Source of the DNA: Rikenellaceae bacterium
GTDB taxonomy: Bacteria > Bacteroidota > Bacteroidia > Bacteroidales > UBA932
NCBI GenBank assembly: GCA_022766385.1
Contig: JALEPJ010000053.1
Span: forward strand, 1 to 64,000
Reading direction: 5' to 3'
Length of the DNA stretch: 64,000 nucleotides
This document shows, piece after piece, positions 7,656 to 15,944 of this stretch (the stretch's first letter is position 1; each line of letters starts with the position of its first letter). A program made the position numbers and the translations under genes. The notes under the pieces are model-generated. The model saw only the letters and a program-made list of their open reading frames with translations. It had not been told where the DNA came from and searched no databases.

Positions 7656-10600
7656 ATGGACAAAAAGAAATTCAATCTTTGGAACCGGATTGCTGCCCTT
7701 GCAGCCTTACTGATATCCGCTTTCACCTACCTTTCCACTATAGAGCCTTCAGCCTCATTCTGGGACTGTGGCGAGTTCATTGCGTCATCATACAAGCTGG
7801 AAGTGGGACATCCTCCCGGAAACCCTGTGTTCCAGCTCTTCGCGAGGATATTCACCCTTTTCGGGGACAATATGCATGCTGCGATTCTGGTGAATGCAAT
7901 GAGCGCCGTATGCTCCGCTCTGACCATTATGTTCCTTTACCTGACCATAGTCTTCTTCGCCAAGAGGCTTGCCGCAAAGGATGAGAACGGAAACTATGGC
8001 CTGAGCTCGTCCATTGCCATAATCGGCAGCGGTCTGGTGGGTGCGCTGGCGTATTGCTTCTCCGACACTTTCTGGTTCTCGGCCGTAGAGGGTGAGGTCT
8101 ATGCGATGTCCTCGTTGTTCACGGCAATGGTCTTCTGGGCAATGACAAAATGGTACGAGCAGGCGGACGGTCCATATGCAAACCGCTGGATAGTACTGAT
8201 TTCCTTCCTTATGGGCCTATCGATAGGAGTACACCTGCTGAACCTCCTTACCATACCTGCCCTGGTATTTATGTTCTATTACAAGCAAAAGGAAAACAGC
8301 CATTTCTCAGCTATTGACCTCATAAAGGTATTCTTGATTTCAGTAGGCATCCTGGCTTTGATACTCTTTGTCATAATACCTTATCTTCCGAAACTAGCGG
8401 CATATACCGACCTTCTTTTTGTCAATGTCTTCAACCTGCCGTACAATTCGGGCGCGGCCTTCTTCCTGCTGGCAGTCTTTATCCTCTGCTTCTGGGGGCT
8501 TTTCGCAAGCCTGAAGAAGGGCAAGGTGTTCCTGAATACGCTTATGCTCTGCCTTACGACCATCATCATAGGCTTCAGCATCTTCAGCATAGATATAATC
8601 CGCTCCTGCGCCAAGACTCCGACCAACGAGTATCAGCCGGACAATGCCTTTACGCTCGTGAGGTATCTCTCCCGTGAGCAATACGGCACCACTCCGCTCG
8701 TGTACGGTCAGTATTACGGTGCGCCATATGATATCTTCGTGCCGAAGTACTGGGCGCCGCTGAATGGCAAGTACGTACACGTAGACGGTACGATGGATGT
8801 GAAGTACAGCAGCTCAGGAAAGATGCTCTTTCCGCGTATGTACAGCAGCGACCCGCGCCATATACAGTTCTACGAGACTTATACAGGAGGCAAGGGCAAG
8901 GCTGTCCAGGGCTCGAGGTACAAGAAGCCGACTATGGGTGCAAATCTCGCCTATTTCTTTGATTATCAGATGAATTGGATGTATTGGCGCTACTTTATGT
9001 GGAATTTCGTAGGCCGCCAGAACGAGATACATTCCCCAAGTCCGGGCGAACTTTTCTATGGCAATTGGGAGAGCGGAATAGGCTTCATCGACCACCTGCG
9101 GCTCGGAGACCAGAGTGATGCTCCAGCCATCCTATCCGAGAACAAGGGCAAGAACCACTACTATTTCCTGCCTCTCCTCCTCGGTCTGCTGGGTCTCTTC
9201 TACCAGGCCGCCAAGGACAAGCGCGGTTTCTGGCTCGTCAGCCTCCTCTTCTTTATGACGGGTATAGCCATCGTGATGTATCTCAATCAGACACCGTTCC
9301 AGGTACGCGAGCGTGATTATGCCTATGCGGGCTCTTTCTACGCTTTCTGCATCTGGATAGGCTTCGCTGTGATGGCCATCCACTCTGCCTTGAATGATAT
9401 TGCCAAGGGCAAGAGGACTGTAGCCATCGCGGCTGTTTCGACTGCCGCCTGTCTCGCTGTTCCTGCGCTTATGGCATCAGAGAACTGGGATGACCACGAT
9501 CGCTCGAACCGTTCTACCGCGGTCGAGATGGCCAAGAACTATCTGAATTCCGTAGGAGAGAATGGTATCCTCATAACTCACGGTGACAATGATACCTTCC
9601 CTCTCTGGTACGCCCAGGAGGTTGAGGGCTTCCGTACCGATGTGAGAATCGTGAATACCTCACTGCTTGGTACTGATTGGCACATAGACCAGATGAAGTA
9701 TGCCGTAAATGAGTCCGCTCCTCTTCCTCTTACCGTCGGTCAGTCCCAATATCTATATGGCACCAATGAGTGGATACCTATCAATGATACGAGGAACCAG
9801 CCTGTGCTGCTTTCAGATGTGATGACCGTGTTCAAGCATCCGGATGCTAAGCTTACTTATCAGAACGGCCTCAAGACGGATTATATTATGTCACGTCAGC
9901 TCGTTGTTCCGGTAAATAAAGAAAACGCCATCAAGAGCGGCATCGTCAGTCCTAAGTTCGCAGACGCCGTGCCTGAGTATATAGTGCTTCAGATTCCTGA
10001 GGACAAGGACCATATTACCAAACCGGAGCTCTTTATGCTCGACCTTCTGTCCAATTATCAGTGGGACAGACCTTTGAATATGCTCAATATGGGCGGTGAC
10101 CTGGATATAGGCATTAAGGAGTACCTTATGTCAGAGGGCGTGTCTTCCAAGTTTGTCCCATTCAAGAACAATATATCCAGCCTTGATGTAGGCTTGGCAG
10201 ATACGGACAGGCTGTATGAACTTATGACCGAAAAGTTCAGCTGGGATGCTCTTGCCAGGGATGACTATTTCATTGATTATCAGAATCTGTATACCTTCCT
10301 TGGGGTAATGTCCCAGAGGGGTCTTTTCACCAGCATGGCACATGCCTTCGAGAAAGTGGGCGAGATGGACCGTGCGGTTGAGATGCTTGACAAGTGTCAG
10401 GAGGTGATGAAGAACTATCCTCTTGAGACTGTTTGCCTCGGATTCTCAAGCAATGACTATATCGTTGTGGAGATGGTTTCGATGTACTACAGGCTCGGAC
10501 AGCCTGAGAAGGCCAGAAATCTTGCTGTAAACTTATTCAACAGCCTGCTGGAGTCTGCCCGCTTCTATCTGGAGTTCTATGAATTCGCACAGGATGAGTT

Positions 10601-10751
10601 TGAACTCTGCGGACAGTACATTTACTTCCTTCAGGACGAAGTCCGCAACGGAGGTGATGCGGATCTGGCCAAGAAGATTGGCAACAGCTTTGAAGCCCTG
10701 ATTGACATTGCAACGGGCGGAGCTGCTGCATCTGACGGGAGTGAATCCTGA
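7656..10751 (+). CDS. DUF2723 membrane protein (protein O-mannosyltransferase-like)
   Basis: A 1031-residue protein starting at MDKKKFNLWNRI; the in-frame ATG 18 bases upstream overlaps the promoter box and is unlikely. The N-terminus has the DUF2723 signature PSASFWDCGEFIASSYKLEVGHPPGNP, with acidic residues typical of GT-C glycosyltransferases, followed by about 11 membrane segments to residue 600. The C-terminal 400 residues are soluble and partly helical. Bacteroidota DUF2723 proteins resemble eukaryotic TMEM260 and are thought to use lipid-linked sugars outside the inner membrane. It appears to be a single-gene unit, ending 13 bases before the convergent methyltransferase. Confidence 0.88.
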   Translation: MDKKKFNLWNRIAALAALLISAFTYLSTIEPSASFWDCGEFIASSYKLEVGHPPGNPVFQLFARIFTLFGDNMHAAILVNAMSAVCSALTIMFLYLTIVFFAKRLAAKDENGNYGLSSSIAIIGSGLVGALAYCFSDTFWFSAVEGEVYAMSSLFTAMVFWAMTKWYEQADGPYANRWIVLISFLMGLSIGVHLLNLLTIPALVFMFYYKQKENSHFSAIDLIKVFLISVGILALILFVIIPYLPKLAAYTDLLFVNVFNLPYNSGAAFFLLAVFILCFWGLFASLKKGKVFLNTLMLCLTTIIIGFSIFSIDIIRSCAKTPTNEYQPDNAFTLVRYLSREQYGTTPLVYGQYYGAPYDIFVPKYWAPLNGKYVHVDGTMDVKYSSSGKMLFPRMYSSDPRHIQFYETYTGGKGKAVQGSRYKKPTMGANLAYFFDYQMNWMYWRYFMWNFVGRQNEIHSPSPGELFYGNWESGIGFIDHLRLGDQSDAPAILSENKGKNHYYFLPLLLGLLGLFYQAAKDKRGFWLVSLLFFMTGIAIVMYLNQTPFQVRERDYAYAGSFYAFCIWIGFAVMAIHSALNDIAKGKRTVAIAAVSTAACLAVPALMASENWDDHDRSNRSTAVEMAKNYLNSVGENGILITHGDNDTFPLWYAQEVEGFRTDVRIVNTSLLGTDWHIDQMKYAVNESAPLPLTVGQSQYLYGTNEWIPINDTRNQPVLLSDVMTVFKHPDAKLTYQNGLKTDYIMSRQLVVPVNKENAIKSGIVSPKFADAVPEYIVLQIPEDKDHITKPELFMLDLLSNYQWDRPLNMLNMGGDLDIGIKEYLMSEGVSSKFVPFKNNISSLDVGLADTDRLYELMTEKFSWDALARDDYFIDYQNLYTFLGVMSQRGLFTSMAHAFEKVGEMDRAVEMLDKCQEVMKNYPLETVCLGFSSNDYIVVEMVSMYYRLGQPEKARNLAVNLFNSLLESARFYLEFYEFAQDEFELCGQYIYFLQDEVRNGGDADLAKKIGNSFEALIDIATGGAAASDGSES

Positions 10752-10764
10752 TGGGTGTTACGGA

Positions 10765-11739
10765 CTAATGTGAGCGCCTTCTCAGGCGTACATAGATTGA
10801 AAGCGGGAGGGCTTTGCCATAGCGGTCACGCAGGGCGAGCTCTCCGCTTTCCATTTGGAGCTCGATGTTTTCAGCTTTTGGATTTGCCTGTCCTGCCTTG
10901 TTGACCTTGGAAAAGGCTTGCTGTACGACAGTCTCGCCGAGAAGGGCGGAGAAGCCATTCGAATACAGGTTCAGGACCATAAAACTGTCTGTCGGGGCAA
11001 GTATGGAAGCGACGCATTTCATCATCTCGAAGAGCAGTTCGTCGAGTTTCCACTTCTCACCGTCCGGGCCGTGTCCGTAGGCAGGAGGGTCGAGTATTAT
11101 GCCCTGATATACATTGCCCCTCTTGGCCTCCCTTCTGGCGAATTTCATTGCGTCCTCGACTATCCAGCGTATATTGTCCAGTCCGCTGTTTTCCATATTC
11201 TCCCTGGCCCAGGTCACTACTTGGCGCACTGAGTCGAGGTGGGTGACGTCAGCTCCGGCCGCTTTTGCAGCCAGTGATGCAGCTCCAGTGTATGCGAAGA
11301 GATTGAGTATCTTCGGCGCGGGCTTGCCCTCGGCGCGGGCTTTCTCTACCAGTTCCTTGGTATTGGCATAGATGTATTCCCAATTTGAGGCTTGCTCAGG
11401 GAATACTCCGACGTGCTTGAAGGAGGTTAGTCCGAGACGCAGACGGAAGTTGAGGCCGGATTGGAGACCGTTGTAGCTGATGAGCCATTGATCCTTCATT
11501 GCCTTCATTCTGGTCCAGGTGCCGCTGTCCTCCTTGCCGGCCTTGCCGAAGCCTGCGCCGGGGGTGAAGCGGGTGTGTATCATCCTGTTCCATTCAGAAT
11601 CACTCAAACTCTTGTCCCAAAGTGCCTTGGGCTCAGGGCGGGCCATAATGAAACTGCCGTAGCGTTCGAGTTTCTCGCCATTGCCTGAATCAATGAGTTC
11701 ATAGTCCTTCCATGATGCTGCCGGGTATTCTATTGCCAT
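10765..11739 (-). CDS. Class I SAM-dependent rRNA methyltransferase (RlmI-like)
   Basis: A 324-residue enzyme from the start MAIEYPAASWKDYEL at 11739; the longer frame extends upstream through the promoter. The Rossmann SAM-binding motif LNLFAYTGAASLAAKAAGA lies mid-chain, followed by HLDSV and the catalytic-region motif LDPPAYG. This is the architecture of the RlmI/RlmK type, methylating large-subunit rRNA. It lacks an obvious PUA domain at the N-terminus, so the exact target base is not certain. It is divergent from pgk. Confidence 0.85.
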   Translation of the reverse strand: MAIEYPAASWKDYELIDSGNGEKLERYGSFIMARPEPKALWDKSLSDSEWNRMIHTRFTPGAGFGKAGKEDSGTWTRMKAMKDQWLISYNGLQSGLNFRLRLGLTSFKHVGVFPEQASNWEYIYANTKELVEKARAEGKPAPKILNLFAYTGAASLAAKAAGADVTHLDSVRQVVTWARENMENSGLDNIRWIVEDAMKFARREAKRGNVYQGIILDPPAYGHGPDGEKWKLDELLFEMMKCVASILAPTDSFMVLNLYSNGFSALLGETVVQQAFSKVNKAGQANPKAENIELQMESGELALRDRYGKALPLSIYVRLRRRSH

Positions 11740-11758
11740 AAATAAATCGATTGAGTTG

Positions 11759-11819
11759 CAAAGATAATCAAAAATAGGCCTATGATTGGTTAAGATGTCC
11801 GTTTTTTTAGTTAAATTTG
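11759..11819. promoter_or_regulatory. Divergent promoters of the methyltransferase and pgk genes
   Basis: The minus strand has TATCTTTG at 11759-11766, about 20 bases before the methyltransferase ATG. The plus strand has TAAATTTG at 11812-11819, giving pgk a leader of roughly 60 bases, with TTG at 11786-11788 as a possible upstream box. Confidence 0.65.
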
Positions 11820-11884
11820 TCATCCTGTATTATTGGGAAAATCAATCCTTTATTTAGGAATCAATTGTTAAAACTATACGTATT

Positions 11885-13156
11885 ATGGCATCAAACATCA
11901 ACTCTTACGATTTCACAGGTAAGAAGGCTATTGTCAGAGTCGACTTCAACGTTCCTCTTAAAGAGGGCAAGATCACTGACGACACCCGTATCCGCGGCGC
12001 CCTCCCTACACTCAAACTTATACTCGAGAAGGGCGGTTCACTCATTATTATGTCACATATGGGAAAGCCGAAGGGCAAGGTTAAACCTGAACTCTCACTT
12101 TCTCAGATAGTTGACGCAGTAAGCGAGAAGCTCGGTGTTCCTGTACAGTTCGCTCCTGATTGCCAGGCTGCTGACGAGCAGGCTGCAGCTCTCAAGCCGG
12201 GTGAGGTGCTTCTTCTTGAGAACCTCCGTTACTATCCTGAGGAGGAAGGCAAGCCTGTAGGAATCGAGAAGGATGATCCTGCATACGAGGCTGCCAAGAA
12301 GGAGATGAAGGCAAGACAGAAGGACTTCGCCAAGAAACTTGCTTCTTATGCTGATTGCTGGGTAATGGATGCATTCGGTACTGCACACCGCAAGCATGCT
12401 TCAACCGCTGTCATCGCTGACTACTTCACCCCTGAGAACCGTATGCTAGGTCTTCTTATGGAGAAGGAGGTAAAGGCTGTTGACAATGTACTTAACAACA
12501 TCCAGCGTCCTTTCGTTGCTATTATGGGCGGCTCGAAGGTATCTTCGAAAATCGGTATCATAGAGAATCTGCTCGGTAAGGTGGACAAGCTCATCCTCTG
12601 CGGCGGTATGACCTATACCTTCGCCAAGGCTCACGGCGGTGAGATCGGTACCTCAATCGTGGAGATGGACAAGCTTGACGTTGCTCTCAATGTCGAGAAA
12701 CTTGCCAAGGAGAACGGTGTGGAACTCTTCCTCGCACCTGATGCTGTCACTACAGACGGTCTTGACTTCGCTACTATGACAGTTAAACCTGGTTCTAGGA
12801 TTGAGGTTCACGATGCATTGAACATCCCTGCAGGACTTGAGGGTGTTGACGCAGGTCCTAAGGCTCAGGAACTTTTCGCAAATGCCATCAAGGGCTGCAA
12901 GACCATACTTTGGAACGGTCCTGCCGGCGTATTCGAGTGCGATGATTTCTGCGCTGGTTCAAGGGCTATAGGCAATGCTATCGCTGAGGCCACAGCCGAG
13001 GGTGCTTTCTCACTCATCGGTGGCGGTGATTCAGTGGCTTGCTGCACCAAGTTCGGACTTACCGACAAGGTATCCTATATCTCTACAGGTGGCGGTGCCC
13101 TTCTCGAGGCTATCGAGGGTAAGGAACTTCCTGGCGTAGCTGCTGCTCTTGCATAA
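11885..13156 (+). CDS. pgk: Phosphoglycerate kinase
   Basis: A 423-residue cytoplasmic glycolytic enzyme that converts 1,3-bisphosphoglycerate and ADP to 3-phosphoglycerate and ATP. Signatures include [12 protein letters not shown] near the N-terminus, [39 protein letters not shown] and the C-terminal [13 protein letters not shown] with [13 protein letters not shown]. The length is a little above the 390-400 of many bacteria but typical for Bacteroidota. It is a single-gene unit with its own promoter and a strong terminator. Confidence 0.98.
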   Translation: MASNINSYDFTGKKAIVRVDFNVPLKEGKITDDTRIRGALPTLKLILEKGGSLIIMSHMGKPKGKVKPELSLSQIVDAVSEKLGVPVQFAPDCQAADEQAAALKPGEVLLLENLRYYPEEEGKPVGIEKDDPAYEAAKKEMKARQKDFAKKLASYADCWVMDAFGTAHRKHASTAVIADYFTPENRMLGLLMEKEVKAVDNVLNNIQRPFVAIMGGSKVSSKIGIIENLLGKVDKLILCGGMTYTFAKAHGGEIGTSIVEMDKLDVALNVEKLAKENGVELFLAPDAVTTDGLDFATMTVKPGSRIEVHDALNIPAGLEGVDAGPKAQELFANAIKGCKTILWNGPAGVFECDDFCAGSRAIGNAIAEATAEGAFSLIGGGDSVACCTKFGLTDKVSYISTGGGALLEAIEGKELPGVAAALA

Positions 13157-13174
13157 ACGCTTCTGAACTGCATT

Positions 13175-13200
13175 TTCGTATCATAAACTATTGATACGAA
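13175..13200 (+). other. Perfect 9-bp inverted repeat after pgk
   Basis: TTCGTATCA at 13175-13183 and TGATACGAA at 13192-13200 form a perfect inverted repeat just downstream of pgk. It has no T run and stands immediately before the main terminator, so it may protect the 3' end of the mRNA or bind a protein. Confidence 0.6.
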
Positions 13201-13201
13201 G

Positions 13202-13254
13202 AAAAATAATGACGGAGATTTTGCCTCTTTTGGTGAAGTCTCCGCGTTATTTTT
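13202..13254. terminator. Strong terminator between pgk and lgt
   Basis: AAAAATAATGACGGAGATTT pairs with its reverse partner ending GTTATTTTT, about 18 pairs with one bulged A, around a 14-base loop. The A and T flanks make it potentially active in both directions. It ends pgk. Confidence 0.92.
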
Positions 13255-13279
13255 GATACAGCTTTTTATAAATAATAGC

Positions 13280-13287
13280 TATATTTG
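13280..13287 (+). promoter_or_regulatory. Promoter -7 box of lgt
   Basis: TATATTTG matches TAnnTTTG and lies 28 bases before the lgt ATG at 13315. TTTG at 13252-13255 is a possible -33 box but the spacing is long. Confidence 0.55.
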
Positions 13288-13314
13288 CATTTTGTAATTG
13301 CAATAGAAGACACA

Positions 13315-14196
13315 ATGGATTTTCTTTTTATAAATTGGCACGTCAATCCTGTGCTGCTTCAATTGGGCAGCTTGGGAATCAGATGGTACTCTCTCCTCTT
13401 TGTATCCGGATTCATACTCGGATGGTTCATTTTCAAGTGGTTCTTCAAGAGGGAGGGCATATCTGAGAATCTTCTCGACTCGCTGCTTTATACCTTGCTC
13501 ATCGCGACTATCGTTGGAGCGAGGCTAGGTCATTGCCTCTTCTATCAACCTGACTACTACCTCGGCAGTTGGCAAGGATTTCTGGAGATTTTCATGCCTT
13601 GGAAGGGCGGGCTTGCGAGTCACGGCGGCGCCATTGCCCTGCTTCTGGCGATGTGGTGGTATGCTCGGCATTACGGCCGGAAAAATCATTTCGACTATCT
13701 CTGGATAATGGATCATCTCTGTATTGCAGTGGCCTTTGCGGGTTGTTTCATCAGACTTGGAAACCTTTTTAATTCAGAGATTTACGGTGATGTTACCTCC
13801 CTCCCTTGGGGTTTCATTTTCGAACTTCGCGGAGAAACCGAGCCTAAGCATCCTACTCAGTTGTATGAGGCTCTGTCTTACCTGATTCTTGGCCTCTCGC
13901 TTTTGGGACTTTACTGGAAGAAACTTGACAGACTTCCAAGAGGCTTCTTCTTCGGAACTTTCCTCATCGGCTGTTTCGGTATGCGTTTCCTCATCGAATT
14001 CATTAAGGAACCTCAGGTAGGTTTCGAGGAGAGTATGGCTCTCAATATGGGACAGATTCTATCCATTCCTTTTGTGCTTGCTGGAATATGTATGCTGGTT
14101 TATGCATACAAAAAGAAGAAGCCTGCATCCGCATTGCAGCCTGAAGCCCCGAAGAAGCAGGTGGAGACCCATTATGCCAAGCCGCTTTCAAAGTGA
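13315..14196 (+). CDS. lgt: Prolipoprotein diacylglyceryl transferase
   Basis: A 293-residue inner-membrane enzyme that transfers diacylglycerol from phosphatidylglycerol to the lipobox cysteine of prelipoproteins. The start MDFLFINWHVNP is chosen because the upstream in-frame ATG overlaps the promoter. Seven hydrophobic segments are visible. Conserved motifs include GARLGHCLFYQPDYY, WKGGLASHGGA, the Lgt signature FIRLGNLFNSEIYG and HPTQLYEA. The C-terminus is lysine-rich. The many lipoproteins in this window are its expected substrates. Confidence 0.97.
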   Translation: MDFLFINWHVNPVLLQLGSLGIRWYSLLFVSGFILGWFIFKWFFKREGISENLLDSLLYTLLIATIVGARLGHCLFYQPDYYLGSWQGFLEIFMPWKGGLASHGGAIALLLAMWWYARHYGRKNHFDYLWIMDHLCIAVAFAGCFIRLGNLFNSEIYGDVTSLPWGFIFELRGETEPKHPTQLYEALSYLILGLSLLGLYWKKLDRLPRGFFFGTFLIGCFGMRFLIEFIKEPQVGFEESMALNMGQILSIPFVLAGICMLVYAYKKKKPASALQPEAPKKQVETHYAKPLSK

Positions 14197-14238
14197 TTTA
14201 CTATCAAAACATACAGATAAACAAATTTATTCAGTATT

Positions 14239-15273
14239 ATGCGTAAGTTAATTTTTGCACTTTCAGCAGCATTGCTGCTTGCTTCCTGTTCAGGAAAGTC
14301 TGAACTGGTAATCAATGGAAAGACCGACCAGGAGGTCGATATGGCATACGTAATGTCAGGAAGGGATACTCTTGCCTCAGCTCCTGTGCAGGCAGGTGCT
14401 TTCACCCTCACAGTTCCAGTTGACCAGCACGAGCTTGTATATCTCGTAGAAGGAGACAAGTCAAGGTCTGCTATCGTTTGTGAGAAGGGTAAGATCAAGT
14501 ATGAAATGTCAGAGGGTTTCGCAACTGTATCAGGAGCAAAACTCAATGACAGCTATATGAAGTACCGCGCTGCTCAGAAGGACCTCACAGATCAGTATAT
14601 GAAGGCTTATGAGGCTGAGGACCAGGAACTTATTGATTCTCTCTATGAGCAGGCTGAGCAGATTGAGAAGACTTTCTACGAGGAGAATGCATCAAACTAC
14701 CTTGGTCTCTATATGCTCAGAAGTTCTCTCCAGTACGGTATGGACGCTGATGAGCTTGAGGCTGCTCTCGCGAAGCTTGACAATGAAACAGCTGAGTACG
14801 ATGATGCCAAGTCTCTTGCCGAGAGAGTTGAACTTCTCAAAAAGACCGCTATCGGCAATGACTATATCGAAATCAATCTTCCTGACAGGGATGGCAATCC
14901 TATCGCGCTCTCAAGCGTAGTAGGTGAGGGTAAGTACGTTCTCGTTGATTTCTGGGCATCTTGGTGCGGTCCTTGTATGAGGGAGCTCCCTTATCTCCTC
15001 GAGGCTTATGCTGCATATAAGGACAAGGGTTTCGAAATCTACGGTGTTTCACTTGATTCAACCAAGGATGCTTGGACCAAGGCCATCGATGATAATAATA
15101 TGAGTTGGATTCACGTAAGTGACATCAAATACTGGCAGTGTGAGGCAGCCAAGGAGTATGGTGTGAATTCCATCCCTTCAAACTGGCTCGTTGGTCCTGA
15201 CGGAAAGTTCGTGGCATCGAATCTCCGCGGAGAAGGTCTCATCGAGAAACTCGCAGAACTCATAGGAGAGTAA
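14239..15273 (+). CDS. Thioredoxin-fold lipoprotein (DUF4369 plus TlpA/ResA-like)
   Basis: A 344-residue lipoprotein (lipobox LLASC, Cys near residue 18). The N-terminal 110 residues match the DUF4369 pattern (SELVINGKTDQ ... TLASAPVQAGAFTLTV). A helical linker follows, then an AhpC/TSA thioredoxin domain with the active site WASWCGPC, cysteines 243 and 246, and a cis-proline region SIPSNWLVGPDGK. Such proteins act as extracytoplasmic thiol-disulfide reductases; the partner is unknown. The gene begins 42 bases after lgt and could be co-transcribed with it, and it ends at its own terminator. Confidence 0.92.
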   Translation: MRKLIFALSAALLLASCSGKSELVINGKTDQEVDMAYVMSGRDTLASAPVQAGAFTLTVPVDQHELVYLVEGDKSRSAIVCEKGKIKYEMSEGFATVSGAKLNDSYMKYRAAQKDLTDQYMKAYEAEDQELIDSLYEQAEQIEKTFYEENASNYLGLYMLRSSLQYGMDADELEAALAKLDNETAEYDDAKSLAERVELLKKTAIGNDYIEINLPDRDGNPIALSSVVGEGKYVLVDFWASWCGPCMRELPYLLEAYAAYKDKGFEIYGVSLDSTKDAWTKAIDDNNMSWIHVSDIKYWQCEAAKEYGVNSIPSNWLVGPDGKFVASNLRGEGLIEKLAELIGE

Positions 15274-15356
15274 TTCTCCAATTGCCTGTATATTGCCATT
15301 ATGCGTCCCAAATATGACGTTGATGGTGAATGGTAATACTATTACATAAGTTAAGA

Positions 15357-15386
15357 AGACTCCTCAAAACCGGGGAGTCTTTTTTT
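15357..15386 (+). terminator. Terminator downstream of the thioredoxin-fold gene
   Basis: AGACTCCTC pairs with GGGGAGTCT across a short loop and is followed by seven T. It lies about 85 bases after the stop codon. Confidence 0.85.
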
Positions 15387-15431
15387 GTTTTCCCTTTTCG
15401 GTATCCGTGAAGACGGGTCGCTTCTTGTGGG

Positions 15432-15539
15432 GCTCCTCGGCTGACTCTGGTTGTGAGACTTCCTCGGCTGACTCTGCTCATAGGGCTTCCTCGGCTGGCT
15501 CTGGTTGTGAGGCTTCCTCGGCCGACTCTGGCCGTGGGG
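15432..15539 (+). repeat. Four 27-bp tandem units left of element copy A
   Basis: Four consecutive 27-bp units begin CTTCCTCGGCyGACTCTGG and end GGG or similar; they run straight into the 107-bp palindromic element. Units 2-4 start at 15459, 15486 and 15513. The same unit occurs three times left of copy B. A minus-strand frame across them would encode an Arg/Ser/Thr-rich 9-residue repeat, which I do not regard as a gene. Confidence 0.85.
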
Positions 15540-15640
15540 GATAAGTACCTGGTAGTCAGTGAATTAAGCACTTGTCTATGGTAATTTTTGCCCATAGACA
15601 ATTAGCTAAAGCATTGATACACAATGGGTTATCCCCCACG
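15534..15640 (+). repeat. 107-bp palindromic element, copy A
   Basis: The element has ends GTGGGGGATAA and TTATCCCCCAC and a central hairpin of TTGTCTATGG and CCCATAGACAA around an AT-rich loop. The centre of the hairpin coincides with the centre of the element. It differs from copy B at six positions and has the same length. It lies in the 671-base gap between the thioredoxin-fold gene and the C10 protease. Confidence 0.88.
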
Positions 15641-15661
15641 ATAACCGCGGCATAAGGAACC
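15638..15661 (+). repeat. Single 24-bp unit right of element copy A
   Basis: One unit of the form ACGvTAACCGCGGCAwAAGG plus AACC follows copy A, with the start of a second (ACGCGGCCG). The same unit is repeated five times after copy B. Confidence 0.75.
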
Positions 15662-15689
15662 ACGCGGCCGTCTCGTGTTCTCCTGACAG

Positions 15690-15769
15690 TAAAGATGGTT
15701 TACAATTTGATTTCGCAAAAGCCTTCTTGGGCATCATTCTGGAATTTGGCTTAGATTAATCGTTTTAGC
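15690..15769 (+). pseudogene. Decayed 3'-end copy of the outer-membrane protein gene at 17345
   Basis: This stretch translates as KDGLQFDFAKAFLGIILEF followed by GLD, a premature stop, and SF, then TAG. It matches the last 25 or so residues of the intact gene at 17345-17887 (SKMVSQFDFAKAILGIIPEF, then GLAYSF). No upstream part of the gene is present. It is a remnant of a duplication or of recombination next to element copy A. The following 130 bases up to the C10 promoter are AT-rich without other features. Confidence 0.85.
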
Positions 15770-15886
15770 CAGTCTTGGATGGATCAGATTGAGTCTAGTT
15801 TTCGGAATCTCGCTTTAGTCAACTTAATTTTGTTATTGTCTTTTCTATTGAGAAAGTCTTTGTCGAAATATTGAATTAAGTCTTAT

Positions 15887-15916
15887 TTTGTAATTCAAAT
15901 ATAGAATGTATATTTG
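15887..15916 (+). promoter_or_regulatory. Promoter of the C10 protease region
   Basis: TTTG at 15887-15890 and TATATTTG at 15909-15916 are 18 bases apart, close to the consensus spacing. The ATG follows at 15945. Confidence 0.7.
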
Positions 15917-15944
15917 CCTTTAGCAACTCTTATCTCATTACATT

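Noticed and set aside
13175..13200. Perfect inverted repeat after pgk as an insertion-site or recombination target
   Set aside because: No flanking duplication or mobile gene is visible; its place right before a terminator suggests an mRNA 3' structure.
15299..15601. Minus-strand frame across the 27-bp repeats (Arg/Ser/Thr-rich)
   Set aside because: Its repeats come only from the DNA repeat, it runs into the palindromic element and the tsf-side copies do not preserve it.
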